64,000 nucleotides of DNA, taken from NCBI GenBank assembly GCA_937901455.1, contig CALDIA010000054.1, forward strand, positions 62,001 through 126,000. Direction: 5' to 3'. Made by a program: the position numbers and the translations under genes. The notes under the pieces are model-generated. The model was given only the letters and a program-made list of their open reading frames with translations. It was not told the origin of the DNA and made no database searches. Below are positions 16,915 to 25,054 of this stretch, one piece after another. Source of the DNA: an uncultured Bacteroidales bacterium (GTDB lineage Bacteria; Bacteroidota; Bacteroidia; Bacteroidales; WCHB1-69). Position 1 is the stretch's first letter, and every line of letters begins with the position of its first letter.

Positions 16915-17646
16915 TTATTCTTGCGTAGATGGGATGGGGGAAGTGATTTCGCGCATGGCAACGGTCAAGCAGCCATAGAGGCCTGCCGTCTCGGTTCGTA
17001 GCCGGCGATTGCCGAGCTTAACCTCAACATAGCCAAGTTGCCGTGCCTTGGCCACCTCTTCGGGACTGAAGTCCCCCTCTGGGCCTATGAGCAGAAGGAT
17101 GTCTTGGTGAAGAAAAGGTTCTGTCGCCAGTTGCCGGTTGTTGTCATCATCGCACCAAGCCATGAAACGGTCGGCAGTCATGTTGGAGGTGTTGTCAAGC
17201 CATTCATCAAAAGAAAGCACCTGCATGATGGGCAACCACGAGGTCTGCGATTGCTTGAGGGCGGAGATAGCGAGACGATTCATGCGCTCCATGTTGACGC
17301 GTGAGCGCTCTGAATGGTCGCAAAGAAGAAAACTTATATGATGAACGCCAATCTCTACGGCCTTTTCCACAAGCCATTCCATACGGTCAATGTTTTTGGT
17401 GGGGGCAATGGCTAAATGTAGTCTGTGGCGCAAAGGTAGGTTTTCTTCAATGAGCTTATGGATTTCCAGTATGCACTTTTTCGGGTTGGCTTCTATAACA
17501 GAAAAATCAGCAAGATGTCCGCGCCCATCCGTAACGCGCACAATATCGCCCTCTCGATGTCGCATTACTCGTATGCAATGCTCAGATTCTTCGGTACTCA
17601 AGGTGATTTGAGGCTGAGATATGTCTAGAACGTAAAAGTAATGCAT
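16915..17646 (-). CDS. rsmE: 16S rRNA m3U1498 methyltransferase RsmE
   Basis: SAM-dependent SPOUT methyltransferase that methylates U1498 in the decoding region of 16S rRNA. The N-terminal PUA-like part carries HCIRVMRHREGDIVRVTDG. The SPOUT knot shows LLIGPEGDFSPEEV and LGNRRLRTETAG, the family signature. At 243 residues it is the normal length. It is first in a probable rsmE-barrel protein-nfo operon, with a TATTTTTG element about 50 bases upstream. Confidence 0.95.
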   Translation of the reverse strand: MHYFYVLDISQPQITLSTEESEHCIRVMRHREGDIVRVTDGRGHLADFSVIEANPKKCILEIHKLIEENLPLRHRLHLAIAPTKNIDRMEWLVEKAVEIGVHHISFLLCDHSERSRVNMERMNRLAISALKQSQTSWLPIMQVLSFDEWLDNTSNMTADRFMAWCDDDNNRQLATEPFLHQDILLLIGPEGDFSPEEVAKARQLGYVEVKLGNRRLRTETAGLYGCLTVAMREITSPIPSTQE

Positions 17647-17696
17647 GATAATGGTTTCTAATCGATTGAAAGAAAAAAATGAAAACGTTTATAGTG

Positions 17697-17704
17697 CAAA
17701 AATA
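17697..17704 (-). promoter_or_regulatory. Promoter -7 element upstream of rsmE
   Basis: TATTTTTG on the minus strand, 50 bases before the rsmE start codon. Confidence 0.5.
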
Positions 17705-17773
17705 TACAAAATATGAATATGTGCCACCATTGATAACGGCTGGGGGAGTGTTGTGGTAGAACAAGCCTTATTG

Positions 17774-19666
17774 CTATACTTTCTCGCTCAGTTCCAACCA
17801 GCGCATGGATTTTTCATTTAGCAGGGGTTCAATTTCTGCATAGCGTTTTCCCCAGTAGGCAAAATCTCCGGCACTGCCCTCTCCGGCACTCATCTTCGCT
17901 TCTATTTGCGTTTTTTCTTGTTCTAAGGCAGTGATTTCAGCCTCCAAAGCCTCCAACTCCTTTTTTTCTCTAAAGGTAAGTTTGTTCTTGTCGGCCGGAC
18001 GGTTGGGCTTGGGGCGCGCCTCCGGTTCACGCTGAGCCTTCTCTATCCGTTTTTGGAGGCGCATAGCTTTGTCTTTAGCCGCCCGGTACTCCGTATAATT
18101 GCCATAGTAGTCTTTGATGTTTCCATTTCCCTCAAACACAAAGATGTGGTCCACCAGCTTGTTCATCAACCACCGGTCGTGGGAGACGATAATCATGCAT
18201 CCTTCGAAATTGGTGAGAAAGTCTTCCAGCAAGTTCAACGTGTCGATGTCGAAGTCATTGGTGGGCTCGTCAAGAATAAGGAAATTTGGATTTTTTAACA
18301 GCGTAATGAGGAGGTGGAGCTTGCGACGTTCACCACCGCTAAGGTCTTCATAGTAAGTGTATTGTTGTTTAAAGGGGAAGCCAAAATGGTTCAGAAACTG
18401 GGCAGCGCTGATATAGTTGCCATTGTTCATGCGGATGACCTCTGCGTGTTCTTTGACTAATTCCAGCACGATTTTGTTGCCAGGGTAGGTGAAATCGTTT
18501 TGAGAGAAATAGCCGAATTGGATAGTGAGTCCGGGGGTGATTTTGCCACCATCGGGTTTCACCTCGCCCATGATCATCTTGAGGAAGGTGCTTTTGCCAG
18601 TGCCGTTTTTGCCCACAATGCCGCACTTTTCCCCTCTTTTGAAGATGTAGGAGAAGTCCTTGATGATGGTTTGGTCGGGGTAGGCGAAGTCAAGATGGCT
18701 GATTTCAAGGATTTTGTGCCCGATTCGTTCCGACTGCACCTTGAAGGCTTCCGGGGCTGCCTCCACTTTTCGGTTCATCTGTTCCTGTAGTTTCTCGAAG
18801 TTGTTGATGCGGGCACGAGCCTTGGTGGTGCGGGCCTGCGGTGAGGTGTGTACCCATTCCAGTTCACGCCGGTACAGGTTTCTCAAACGCTCATATTCGG
18901 CCGACTCGTTGGCGAGCCGCTCGGCCTTCTTCTCCACGTAATAATCGTATTTGCCCTTATAGTGATAAAGGTTGCCGTTGCTCAGTTCGAAGATGTCGCT
19001 GCACACATTGTCCAAGAAGGAGCGGTCGTGCGTAACCATCAGAAGGGTGATATTGGCGGAGGAAAGGTAGCCCTCCAGCCACTCAATCATCTCCACGTCC
19101 AGATGGTTGGTGGGCTCGTCAAGGATGAGCAGGTCCGTATCGGCGATCAGGGTCTTGGCCAAGGCGGTTTTCTTGCGTTGTCCGCCAGACAACTCATGGA
19201 CATTCTTGAAGATATTGTCAATGCCGAAACGGGAGAGGATCTCCTTGATTTTGGCTTCATAGTCCCACGCGTTGAGGCGGTCCATTTCGAGGACGGCGTG
19301 ATCCATGCGCGGTTGTGGCACGCGGTCGTGAAGGCCCTGCTCCAGCAGCGTCACACAAGTCTCATACTCCTTAACGACCTGCACAATCGGGGTGTCCTCG
19401 TTGAAAAGGTTTTCTATCACAGAGTCATTTTCGTTGAAGTTGTCCATTTGGGGCAGGTAGGAGACGGTGATGTCATTGCGGATCACCACGGAGCCTGAGT
19501 CGGGCGTGTCGCGACCGGTGAGGATATTGAGCAAGGTGCTCTTGCCTGTGCCGTTGCGCGCAATCAAAGCACTCTTCTGTCCTTTTTCCAGCCCGAAGGT
19601 GATGTTTTGGAACAGGAGCTTCTCTCCAACAGTTTTGGATATGTTGTTAGCGGTGAGATAGTTCAT
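17774..19666 (-). CDS. ABC-F family ATPase (Uup-like)
   Basis: Soluble protein with two ABC domains and no membrane segment; the family binds ribosomes or nucleic acid rather than transporting. Domain 1 has Walker A ARNGTGKST, signature LSGGQRKK and Walker B LLILDEPTNHLD. The linker is charged. Domain 2 has KNGTGKST (about residue 350), LSGGERRK and LILDEPTNDFD. The C-terminal tail (LTFREKKELEALE and following) is a predicted coiled coil like the DNA-binding tail of Uup. At 630 residues it matches Uup (about 635). It is 54 bases downstream of ridA with no promoter seen between them. Confidence 0.93.
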   Translation of the reverse strand: MNYLTANNISKTVGEKLLFQNITFGLEKGQKSALIARNGTGKSTLLNILTGRDTPDSGSVVIRNDITVSYLPQMDNFNENDSVIENLFNEDTPIVQVVKEYETCVTLLEQGLHDRVPQPRMDHAVLEMDRLNAWDYEAKIKEILSRFGIDNIFKNVHELSGGQRKKTALAKTLIADTDLLILDEPTNHLDVEMIEWLEGYLSSANITLLMVTHDRSFLDNVCSDIFELSNGNLYHYKGKYDYYVEKKAERLANESAEYERLRNLYRRELEWVHTSPQARTTKARARINNFEKLQEQMNRKVEAAPEAFKVQSERIGHKILEISHLDFAYPDQTIIKDFSYIFKRGEKCGIVGKNGTGKSTFLKMIMGEVKPDGGKITPGLTIQFGYFSQNDFTYPGNKIVLELVKEHAEVIRMNNGNYISAAQFLNHFGFPFKQQYTYYEDLSGGERRKLHLLITLLKNPNFLILDEPTNDFDIDTLNLLEDFLTNFEGCMIIVSHDRWLMNKLVDHIFVFEGNGNIKDYYGNYTEYRAAKDKAMRLQKRIEKAQREPEARPKPNRPADKNKLTFREKKELEALEAEITALEQEKTQIEAKMSAGEGSAGDFAYWGKRYAEIEPLLNEKSMRWLELSEKV

Positions 19667-19678
19667 TTTAGCCTTTGG

Positions 19679-19706
19679 CTATTGGCCAATAGCTCATAGC
19701 CAATAG
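19679..19706 (-). repeat. Inverted repeat between ridA and the ABC-F gene
   Basis: CTATTGGC and GCCAATAG (8-bp arms) are separated by 12 bases that themselves contain CAATAG. It has no T-run, so it is not a standard terminator; it could be a processing site or a short-period intergenic repeat. Confidence 0.55.
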
Positions 19707-19720
19707 TTTACTATCCATAT

Positions 19721-20095
19721 TTATTTTACGGCAATGACTTCGATTTCGACCATCACGCCTTTGGGGAGGTCGCGCACGGCGAAGGCGGCGCGGGCGGGCG
19801 GGTTGGAGGGGAAGCGGGTGGCATAGACCTCGTTCATGGCACCGAAGTTGGCAATGTCGCTGAGCAGACAGGTGGTCTTCACCACGTTGTCAAAGGTGTA
19901 GCCTGCTTCACTCAGAATAGCTTCGATATTTTTCATCACTTGTTCCGTCTGGGCAGTGATGCCCTCCGGGATTTCGCCAGTAGCGGGGTTGACGGGTATT
20001 TGACCGGAGATGAATAACATACCATTGGCTTCGATAGCCTGGCTGTAGGGACCGATGGCGGCGGGAGCGTTGTTGGTGTGGATCACTTTTTTCAT
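19721..20095 (-). CDS. ridA: RidA family enamine/imine deaminase
   Basis: Hydrolyses reactive 2-aminoacrylate-type enamines released by PLP enzymes such as serine/threonine dehydratase. The 124 residues carry the family features: N-terminal HTNNAPAAIGPYSQAIEANG, the GQIPVNPATGEI loop, and the active-site arginine in NPPARAAFAV followed by LPKGVMVEIEVIA. Its promoter lies within one arm of a 71-bp inverted repeat whose other arm drives yggS, a gene of PLP homeostasis. Confidence 0.95.
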   Translation of the reverse strand: MKKVIHTNNAPAAIGPYSQAIEANGMLFISGQIPVNPATGEIPEGITAQTEQVMKNIEAILSEAGYTFDNVVKTTCLLSDIANFGAMNEVYATRFPSNPPARAAFAVRDLPKGVMVEIEVIAVK

Positions 20096-20157
20096 AGAAA
20101 TTTTTTTTAAAGGATTTTAAGATAGTAAAACCAGGGCCAAGACCCTGAATTGAGCGG

Positions 20158-20165
20158 CAAAGATA
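20158..20165 (-). promoter_or_regulatory. Promoter -7 element of ridA
   Basis: TATCTTTG on the minus strand, about 62 bases before the ridA start. It forms the outer edge of the left inverted-repeat arm. Confidence 0.6.
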
Positions 20166-20228
20166 GGAAAAATGTTGAAATGTGGATGTGGAGAAAAGAG
20201 TTAAGAAATTAGGGGTGGCGACAGTTCA
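20158..20228 (+). repeat. Left arm of a 71-bp inverted repeat around priA and the binding-protein gene
   Basis: Read base by base against the reverse complement of 24267-24337, this arm matches at 59 of 71 positions with no gap. Identical blocks include AAAATGTTGAAATGTG and GAGTTAAGAAA. Weaker similarity resumes inward, with TACGGTGTC present in both (near 20267 and, reversed, near 24235). Inside it the text GTTCAA recurs with roughly seven-base spacing. Confidence 0.9.
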
Positions 20229-20329
20229 ACGTCCATAGTCCAAGGTTCAAAAGTTAAAAAGGAATTACGGTGTCGTGGTCCCATTGTCGCTATTCCTTAC
20301 CCACCCTCAACCAACTATTATCTCTCCTT

Positions 20330-22849
20330 TCACGCGTCCACATTAATCACGCACCGTACCTGCTTGTAGGCTTTCTCCTGACGGAAGTCTTGAATTACTG
20401 CTTGAAGTTGTTGTTTATACTGTGCCAACAACTTGTCTTTGGGAAACTTAATCCAGAAGTCTTGGATAAAATAATTTTGGATGCGGGCCACCAACGGATA
20501 TTCAGGTCCCAGCACCCGTTTTGGGAAAGCGGCCCTCAACATCCCGGCCAGATGAGCGGCAGCGGCTGTCACTACCTGGTCATCGGTATGCTTCAACGAT
20601 AGTTTGATGATGCGCACCACCGGCGGAAAAAGAAATTCCCGCCGTTCTTGAATCTGACTCCGGTACATGGCCTGAAAGTCGTTGGTCTCCACATACCGCA
20701 GGGCTGGATGTTTGGGCTGATAGGTCTGGATGATGACTTTCCCATCAAGACCTTTCCTGCCGGCTCGACCGCTGACCTGCGACAGCAGCTGGAAAGCTCG
20801 CTCGAAAGCGCGGAAGTCGGGAAACGACAACAAGGCGTCCGCATTGAGGATACCCACCACACTGACTCGGTCAAAGTCCAGTCCTTTGGTGACCATCTGG
20901 GTGCCCACCAAGATGTCGGTTTTATGCTGTTCAAAGTCGGTGATGATCCGTTGATAGGCATTTTTGGAGCGGGTGGTGTCGAGGTCCATACGGGCCACCC
21001 GAGCTTCGGGGAACAGTTCTGTTAAAACCTCCTCAATCTTCTCTGTGCCAAATCCTTTCATGGAGATGTCGGTGCTGTGGCATGTGGGGCACGTTTGAGG
21101 TACCTCTATGGCATAACCGCAATAGTGACATTTGAGCAGGTTGGTGGCCTTATGGTACGTCAGGGTGACATCACAATATTTGCAGGTCGGCATCGTCTCG
21201 CACGTATGGCAGATCATGCGCACCGCATATCCCCGCCGGTTTTGGAAGAGGATAATCTGCTCTTTCTTGGCCAATGCCTCGTCTATCTTCTCGATTAAAA
21301 AATCGGAAAAGACCCCGTGTACCTTGTGCTGTTTATGCGCTTCCGACATATTCACTGTCCAGATGTCGGGCAGGCGGCTGTCGGCAAAACGCTGCATCAG
21401 GTTGACCAGGCCATATTTGCCTTGTTCTACATTATAATAGCTTTCCAAAGAGGGGGTGGCAGTTCCAAGCAGCACCTGGGCGTTGTGGATATGGCCCAGC
21501 ATGATGGCACTGTCGCGGGCATGATAACGCGGGGCTGGGTCCTGCTGCTTGTAGGAAGCATCGTGCTCCTCGTCCACAATGATGAGCCCGAGGTTCTGGT
21601 AGGGCAGCAGCAACGCCGAGCGGGCCCCAAGGATGAGCTGATACATGGATTTGCCAGTCGTCAGCTCCTGTTCTAATACCCGCGACCAGATCTCCACCCG
21701 CTCATACTCGCTGAAACGAGAATGGTAAATACCTACTTTCTCCCCGAAATATTTCCTCAATCTATTGACAATCTGCGAAGTAAGTGCGATCTCAGGCAAT
21801 AGATAGAGCACTTGTTTGCCCTGTTGCAAAACCTCATCAATCAGTTTGATGTAGATTTCCGTCTTGCCACTGCCGGTCACTCCGTGTAGCAAGGTGACGG
21901 GATGTTGGGCAAATTGTTCATGAATGGATTCAAAGGCTTGTTGTTGAGCAGGGGAAAGTAAAATATTGGCTGGTATATCGCGCGAGTTTTCGTCTGTCAA
22001 TCGAGAAATGGTTCTCTCTTCGGCCACCAAATAACCCTTTTTAATAAGCGTTTGCCAGCGGGCGGGAGAAACGGCTTCCACTTTCAGCAGTTGTGATTTG
22101 GAAATAACCTTTTTGAAATCGTATTGGTTCCCTTCTCTGGTTTGCATCATGAAAGCCAACAAAGCATCAGACTGGGGTGCCGTGCGAGTTGAACTGCCGA
22201 GCTCATCCAGCAAGGCCATAAAAGATTTTTCCGACGAATAGGCGTCTGACAAACGAATATAGGTCTCTTTTTTGGGAATATAGGGGTTTCGTATTTCCTC
22301 ATCGGTTAGGATGACCTTTTTGTCCACCAACGACTTGATGATAGACATAATCTTTTGGACCTGTACCAGTTTGGCCACCTCGTCCACCGTCATGGTTTCG
22401 CGGTGGGCCAACGCCTCCACAATTTGCAGTTCATAGGGGTTGAGGATGGAAAGGTCGCCATTGTAGTCGGCGCGGAGCTTGATTTTGGTCTCGCTGGCCA
22501 ACTTCAAGGCGGAGGGCAGCGCACAAGCCATCACTTCGCCAAGGGTGCATAGGTAATAGTCGGCAATCCATTGCCAAAGGGCATACTGTTTTTCGGAGAT
22601 GACAGGACGTGCATCCACCACGTCGAGCACATATTTGGCCACGGCCTGTGGCGGGTCAGTATGCACCCGCACAATCAGCGCGGCATAGAGTTTGCCGCGC
22701 CCAAAAGGCACAATTACCCGTTTGCCAAAAGCCATCATCGGCTCCATCTCCAATGGCACACGATAGGTGAACAACGCCGCTACCGGCAAAGGCAACAGCA
22801 CATCTACAAAATAGGTCATCTTCATTGAACTCTCCATCAGCACCTCCAC
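20330..22849 (-). CDS. priA: Primosomal helicase PriA
   Basis: 3'-5' superfamily 2 helicase that restarts stalled replication forks by loading the replicative helicase. The N-terminal DNA-binding part opens YFVDVLLPLPVAALFTY. Walker A is HGVTGSGKTE and the DEEH box is VDEEHDASYKQ. Two Zn-binding clusters are complete (CHTCETMPTCKYC; CHYCGYAI---CPTC). The helicase end has GRAGR and VIIQTYQP. At 839 residues it is longer than E. coli PriA (732), as is usual in the phylum. Several in-frame ATGs exist in the first 12 codons. It begins 3 bases after the binding-protein gene and is probably translated from the same mRNA. Confidence 0.97.
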   Translation of the reverse strand: MEVLMESSMKMTYFVDVLLPLPVAALFTYRVPLEMEPMMAFGKRVIVPFGRGKLYAALIVRVHTDPPQAVAKYVLDVVDARPVISEKQYALWQWIADYYLCTLGEVMACALPSALKLASETKIKLRADYNGDLSILNPYELQIVEALAHRETMTVDEVAKLVQVQKIMSIIKSLVDKKVILTDEEIRNPYIPKKETYIRLSDAYSSEKSFMALLDELGSSTRTAPQSDALLAFMMQTREGNQYDFKKVISKSQLLKVEAVSPARWQTLIKKGYLVAEERTISRLTDENSRDIPANILLSPAQQQAFESIHEQFAQHPVTLLHGVTGSGKTEIYIKLIDEVLQQGKQVLYLLPEIALTSQIVNRLRKYFGEKVGIYHSRFSEYERVEIWSRVLEQELTTGKSMYQLILGARSALLLPYQNLGLIIVDEEHDASYKQQDPAPRYHARDSAIMLGHIHNAQVLLGTATPSLESYYNVEQGKYGLVNLMQRFADSRLPDIWTVNMSEAHKQHKVHGVFSDFLIEKIDEALAKKEQIILFQNRRGYAVRMICHTCETMPTCKYCDVTLTYHKATNLLKCHYCGYAIEVPQTCPTCHSTDISMKGFGTEKIEEVLTELFPEARVARMDLDTTRSKNAYQRIITDFEQHKTDILVGTQMVTKGLDFDRVSVVGILNADALLSFPDFRAFERAFQLLSQVSGRAGRKGLDGKVIIQTYQPKHPALRYVETNDFQAMYRSQIQERREFLFPPVVRIIKLSLKHTDDQVVTAAAAHLAGMLRAAFPKRVLGPEYPLVARIQNYFIQDFWIKFPKDKLLAQYKQQLQAVIQDFRQEKAYKQVRCVINVDA

Positions 22850-22852
22850 CCT

Positions 22853-23983
22853 TTAATAGGTTGCCGGCAGAATGGTGTTGTCCAACACCTGCAAAAACTG
22901 CACATTCACATTCTCATATCCTCCATCAGGAAGTTTGTCAAAGGAGAAATAATACGACAATGGCGTAACCTTGACCTGATCATGATCCATGTCATGACGA
23001 ATCAGCTCCACGAAGTAACGAACCACATCATAACCTTGAAAAGCAAAATTTTTCAAGGTTGGCGGCGTATTGAACTGCTGGGTGTACTTGTAAATGAACA
23101 GTTGGGTTTTCTGATCCTCAAAGTCAACATAATAGTCGGAAAAGAAATGCAGGTTCAGCTTGTTATAATATTCCACATCATACGTGTTAGAGGTAATCCA
23201 TTTCTCTGGCACCACCATCAGAAGGTGTTCGGGATCCACGGCCTTGCCGGAGTATAACAACTTTTGGGACAACGTCAGACTCAAAGCCTCTCCTTGGTTT
23301 AAAACCACCAACACATTATGGGTATCTGAACGCAAAGCACTGAGCACGCCCTGAAGAGAATTGGCCGTATGATAGGGGATGTGGTGATTGTTGAAGTAGG
23401 AGAGATAGGTTTGATATTCCACATTTTTCTTGGAAGAATCGGTATAGAGGATAATCTGATAGCGGGGCATATTATCCACCATAAAGGATAGCGTGGCGGG
23501 ATTGGCTTCGTTGGCGGGAGTTAGTTTATAGACATACTCGTTATGGTCCAAAATGTCATTCCGGGAGGTGAAGGGATTTACAATGGGAATCTGATAGGTT
23601 TTCGCATATTGGGCTGCAATTTGGAAAGGTTTGCTGAAAAGGGGGGCAATGATCAGATCCACCTGGCTCATTAGCTCTCGGTCTTCCATAATACGCTGTA
23701 ATTTCGTCTCATTGTCGGTAATATCACGCACAATGATATTGAGGGGAACATTTTGTTCCTCATATTCTTGCAGGGCGATTTGGGCGCCTCCCCAGAATCC
23801 CATCATCTGGAAAGAGGGAATGTTGTTCAACTCCTTGCCGCTTTTGGCAGCATTGACAGCTCTCTCGTCATAGCTGGAAACATAAAAAGGCATTAGAAAC
23901 AGCACGGTCTTGGCCGATTGTGCCCACACCTGGGCCATCAGACAAAAGCATATAAACCAAACTATGCCTACTTTTTTACTCAT
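22853..23983 (-). CDS. Periplasmic type-1 binding-fold protein
   Basis: 376 residues with signal peptide MSKKVGIVWFICFCLMAQ ending VWAQ. The mature part resembles leucine/isoleucine/valine-type periplasmic receptors: an opening VLFLMPFYV, a ligand-fold helix GAQIALQEYEEQ, VDLIIAPLFSKPFQIAAQYA, and IPIVNPFTSRND. In this phylum the fold often occurs after LysM repeats, but no LysM is present here. The longer frame from 24022 is rejected because the TATTTTTG element at 24010-24017 lies within it, so the transcript would start after that codon; ATG 24001 is an alternative. No transporter genes adjoin, so ligand and role are unknown. It is coupled to priA by a 3-base gap. Confidence 0.8.
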   Translation of the reverse strand: MSKKVGIVWFICFCLMAQVWAQSAKTVLFLMPFYVSSYDERAVNAAKSGKELNNIPSFQMMGFWGGAQIALQEYEEQNVPLNIIVRDITDNETKLQRIMEDRELMSQVDLIIAPLFSKPFQIAAQYAKTYQIPIVNPFTSRNDILDHNEYVYKLTPANEANPATLSFMVDNMPRYQIILYTDSSKKNVEYQTYLSYFNNHHIPYHTANSLQGVLSALRSDTHNVLVVLNQGEALSLTLSQKLLYSGKAVDPEHLLMVVPEKWITSNTYDVEYYNKLNLHFFSDYYVDFEDQKTQLFIYKYTQQFNTPPTLKNFAFQGYDVVRYFVELIRHDMDHDQVKVTPLSYYFSFDKLPDGGYENVNVQFLQVLDNTILPATY

Positions 23984-24009
23984 CGTTTTACGAATTGTCA
24001 TCAAGGCAG

Positions 24010-24017
24010 CAAAAATA
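24010..24017 (-). promoter_or_regulatory. Promoter -7 element of the binding-protein/priA unit
   Basis: TATTTTTG on the minus strand, 26 bases before the chosen ATG at 23983. It decides against the upstream start at 24022. Confidence 0.55.
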
Positions 24018-24138
24018 ATCATTTCTTAGATACTGCAATACGCCGTAGAAAAAAAACTGTTGGTGTCCGCTAAAAGTTCCGCGCATGCACGAGGGCATGA
24101 CAAAAACAGGGCTGATTCTCACTTAAGGTCAGCCATAG

Positions 24139-24180
24139 TTGTTTACTTTTTGCACTTTGTAAACATCAAAAGTAAAACAA
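24139..24180. repeat. Imperfect hairpin in the divergent intergenic region
   Basis: TTGTTTACTTTT (24139-24150) pairs with AAAAGTAAAACAA (24168-24180) with one bulged base. The 17-base loop holds TTTGTAAA, able to pair alternatively with TTTAC in the arm. There is no GC-rich stem plus T-run, so it is not a classical terminator. Confidence 0.55.
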
Positions 24181-24266
24181 TGGGCAAAAGAACACTTTTT
24201 GGCGGACAGCCGAAGCGGCAGGGGACAGGACACCGTAGTTTCTTATTGGAACTTGAACGTTGACTG

Positions 24267-24337
24267 TGAACTATCGCCCCCCCTCTTTTCTTAACTCATT
24301 TCACCGCATTCACATTTCAACATTTTGTGTACCTTTG
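24267..24337 (-). repeat. Right arm of the 71-bp inverted repeat
   Basis: Reverse-complement partner of 20158-20228, about 83% identical and ungapped. Its outer edge is the yggS -7 element, as the left arm's outer edge is the ridA -7 element. About 4 kb with priA and the binding-protein gene lies between the arms. Confidence 0.9.
24330..24337 (+). promoter_or_regulatory. Promoter -7 element of yggS
   Basis: TACCTTTG, 31 bases before the ATG at 24369. It shows that a longer GTG frame from 24327 is not the true start. Confidence 0.6.
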
Positions 24338-24368
24338 CGCGTTTTATTGTTTCGGTATCATTATTATC

Positions 24369-25040
24369 ATGAACATAGAAAAGTATCATCAGATTCTGAG
24401 CCAGTTACCCGACAGCACCCGACTGATTGCCGTTTCCAAAACCAAACCTGTGGAGGATATCCAAAGGTTGTATGACGAGGGTCAGCGGCTGTTCGGAGAG
24501 AACAAGGCCCAAGAAATGAAGGCCAAACACGAGGTGCTGCCCCAGGATATCCAGTGGCACTTCATCGGTCATCTGCAGACCAACAAAATCAAATATATCG
24601 CTCCCTATGTGGCTATGATTCATAGCATTGATAGTGAATCTTTATTGGTGGAAGTCAATAAGTTGGCGGCCAAAAACCAGCGCGTGATTCCCTGCCTGCT
24701 CCAATTCCATATCGCACAGGAAACCACCAAGTTCGGCTTTACCCTGGAGGAATGCCGCGAAATGCTCCAAGGCGAGGTCTTCCCCACTTTGCACAACGTG
24801 AAGATTTGCGGCGTTATGGGTATGGCTACCTTCACCGATGACATGGAGCAAGTGCGTCAGGAATTTTGCCACCTGCACGATATCTTCCAAACACTGAAGA
24901 CAGATTTTTTTGCAGATCATGAGGAGTTCAAAGAAATCTCCATGGGCATGACCGATGACTACTCCATTGCCATCGAAGAGGGAAGTACCCTCATTCGTGT
25001 GGGGAGCGCCATTTTTGGAGCCAGAAATTATAATTTGTAA
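24369..25040 (+). CDS. yggS: YggS/PLPBP family pyridoxal-phosphate homeostasis protein
   Basis: Non-catalytic PLP-binding TIM-barrel protein that buffers cellular PLP and affects amino-acid pools. The 223 residues show the family pattern: PLP lysine in LIAVSKTKPVED, then FGENKAQEMKAKHE, WHFIGHLQTNKIKYI, and the phosphate-binding SMGMTDDYSIAIEEG with RVGSAIFGAR at the end. The start is ATG 24369 because the promoter lies at 24330-24337. It is followed by polA after 14 bases on the same strand, so the two are probably cotranscribed. Confidence 0.95.
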   Translation: MNIEKYHQILSQLPDSTRLIAVSKTKPVEDIQRLYDEGQRLFGENKAQEMKAKHEVLPQDIQWHFIGHLQTNKIKYIAPYVAMIHSIDSESLLVEVNKLAAKNQRVIPCLLQFHIAQETTKFGFTLEECREMLQGEVFPTLHNVKICGVMGMATFTDDMEQVRQEFCHLHDIFQTLKTDFFADHEEFKEISMGMTDDYSIAIEEGSTLIRVGSAIFGARNYNL

Positions 25041-25054
25041 AAATCAATGTTACC

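Larger units (their letters stand above)
24018..24368. other. Intergenic region between binding-protein gene and yggS
   Basis: This stretch of about 350 bases holds no convincing gene. It contains a 12-bp imperfect hairpin (24139-24180), the right arm of the inverted repeat (24267-24337) and the yggS promoter. A frame of 67 codons (24060-24263) has no ribosome site or recognisable product and is not called. Confidence 0.6.

Noticed and set aside
24060..24263. A 67-codon plus-strand frame in the gap before yggS
   Set aside because: It reads through the imperfect hairpin, has no recognisable signal or family, and lies just upstream of the right repeat arm; treated as non-coding.
24018..24329. 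A riboswitch or other structured RNA upstream of yggS
   Set aside because: Only the AT-rich hairpin and the inverted-repeat arm were found, both upstream of the promoter; nothing matched a riboswitch core that I know.
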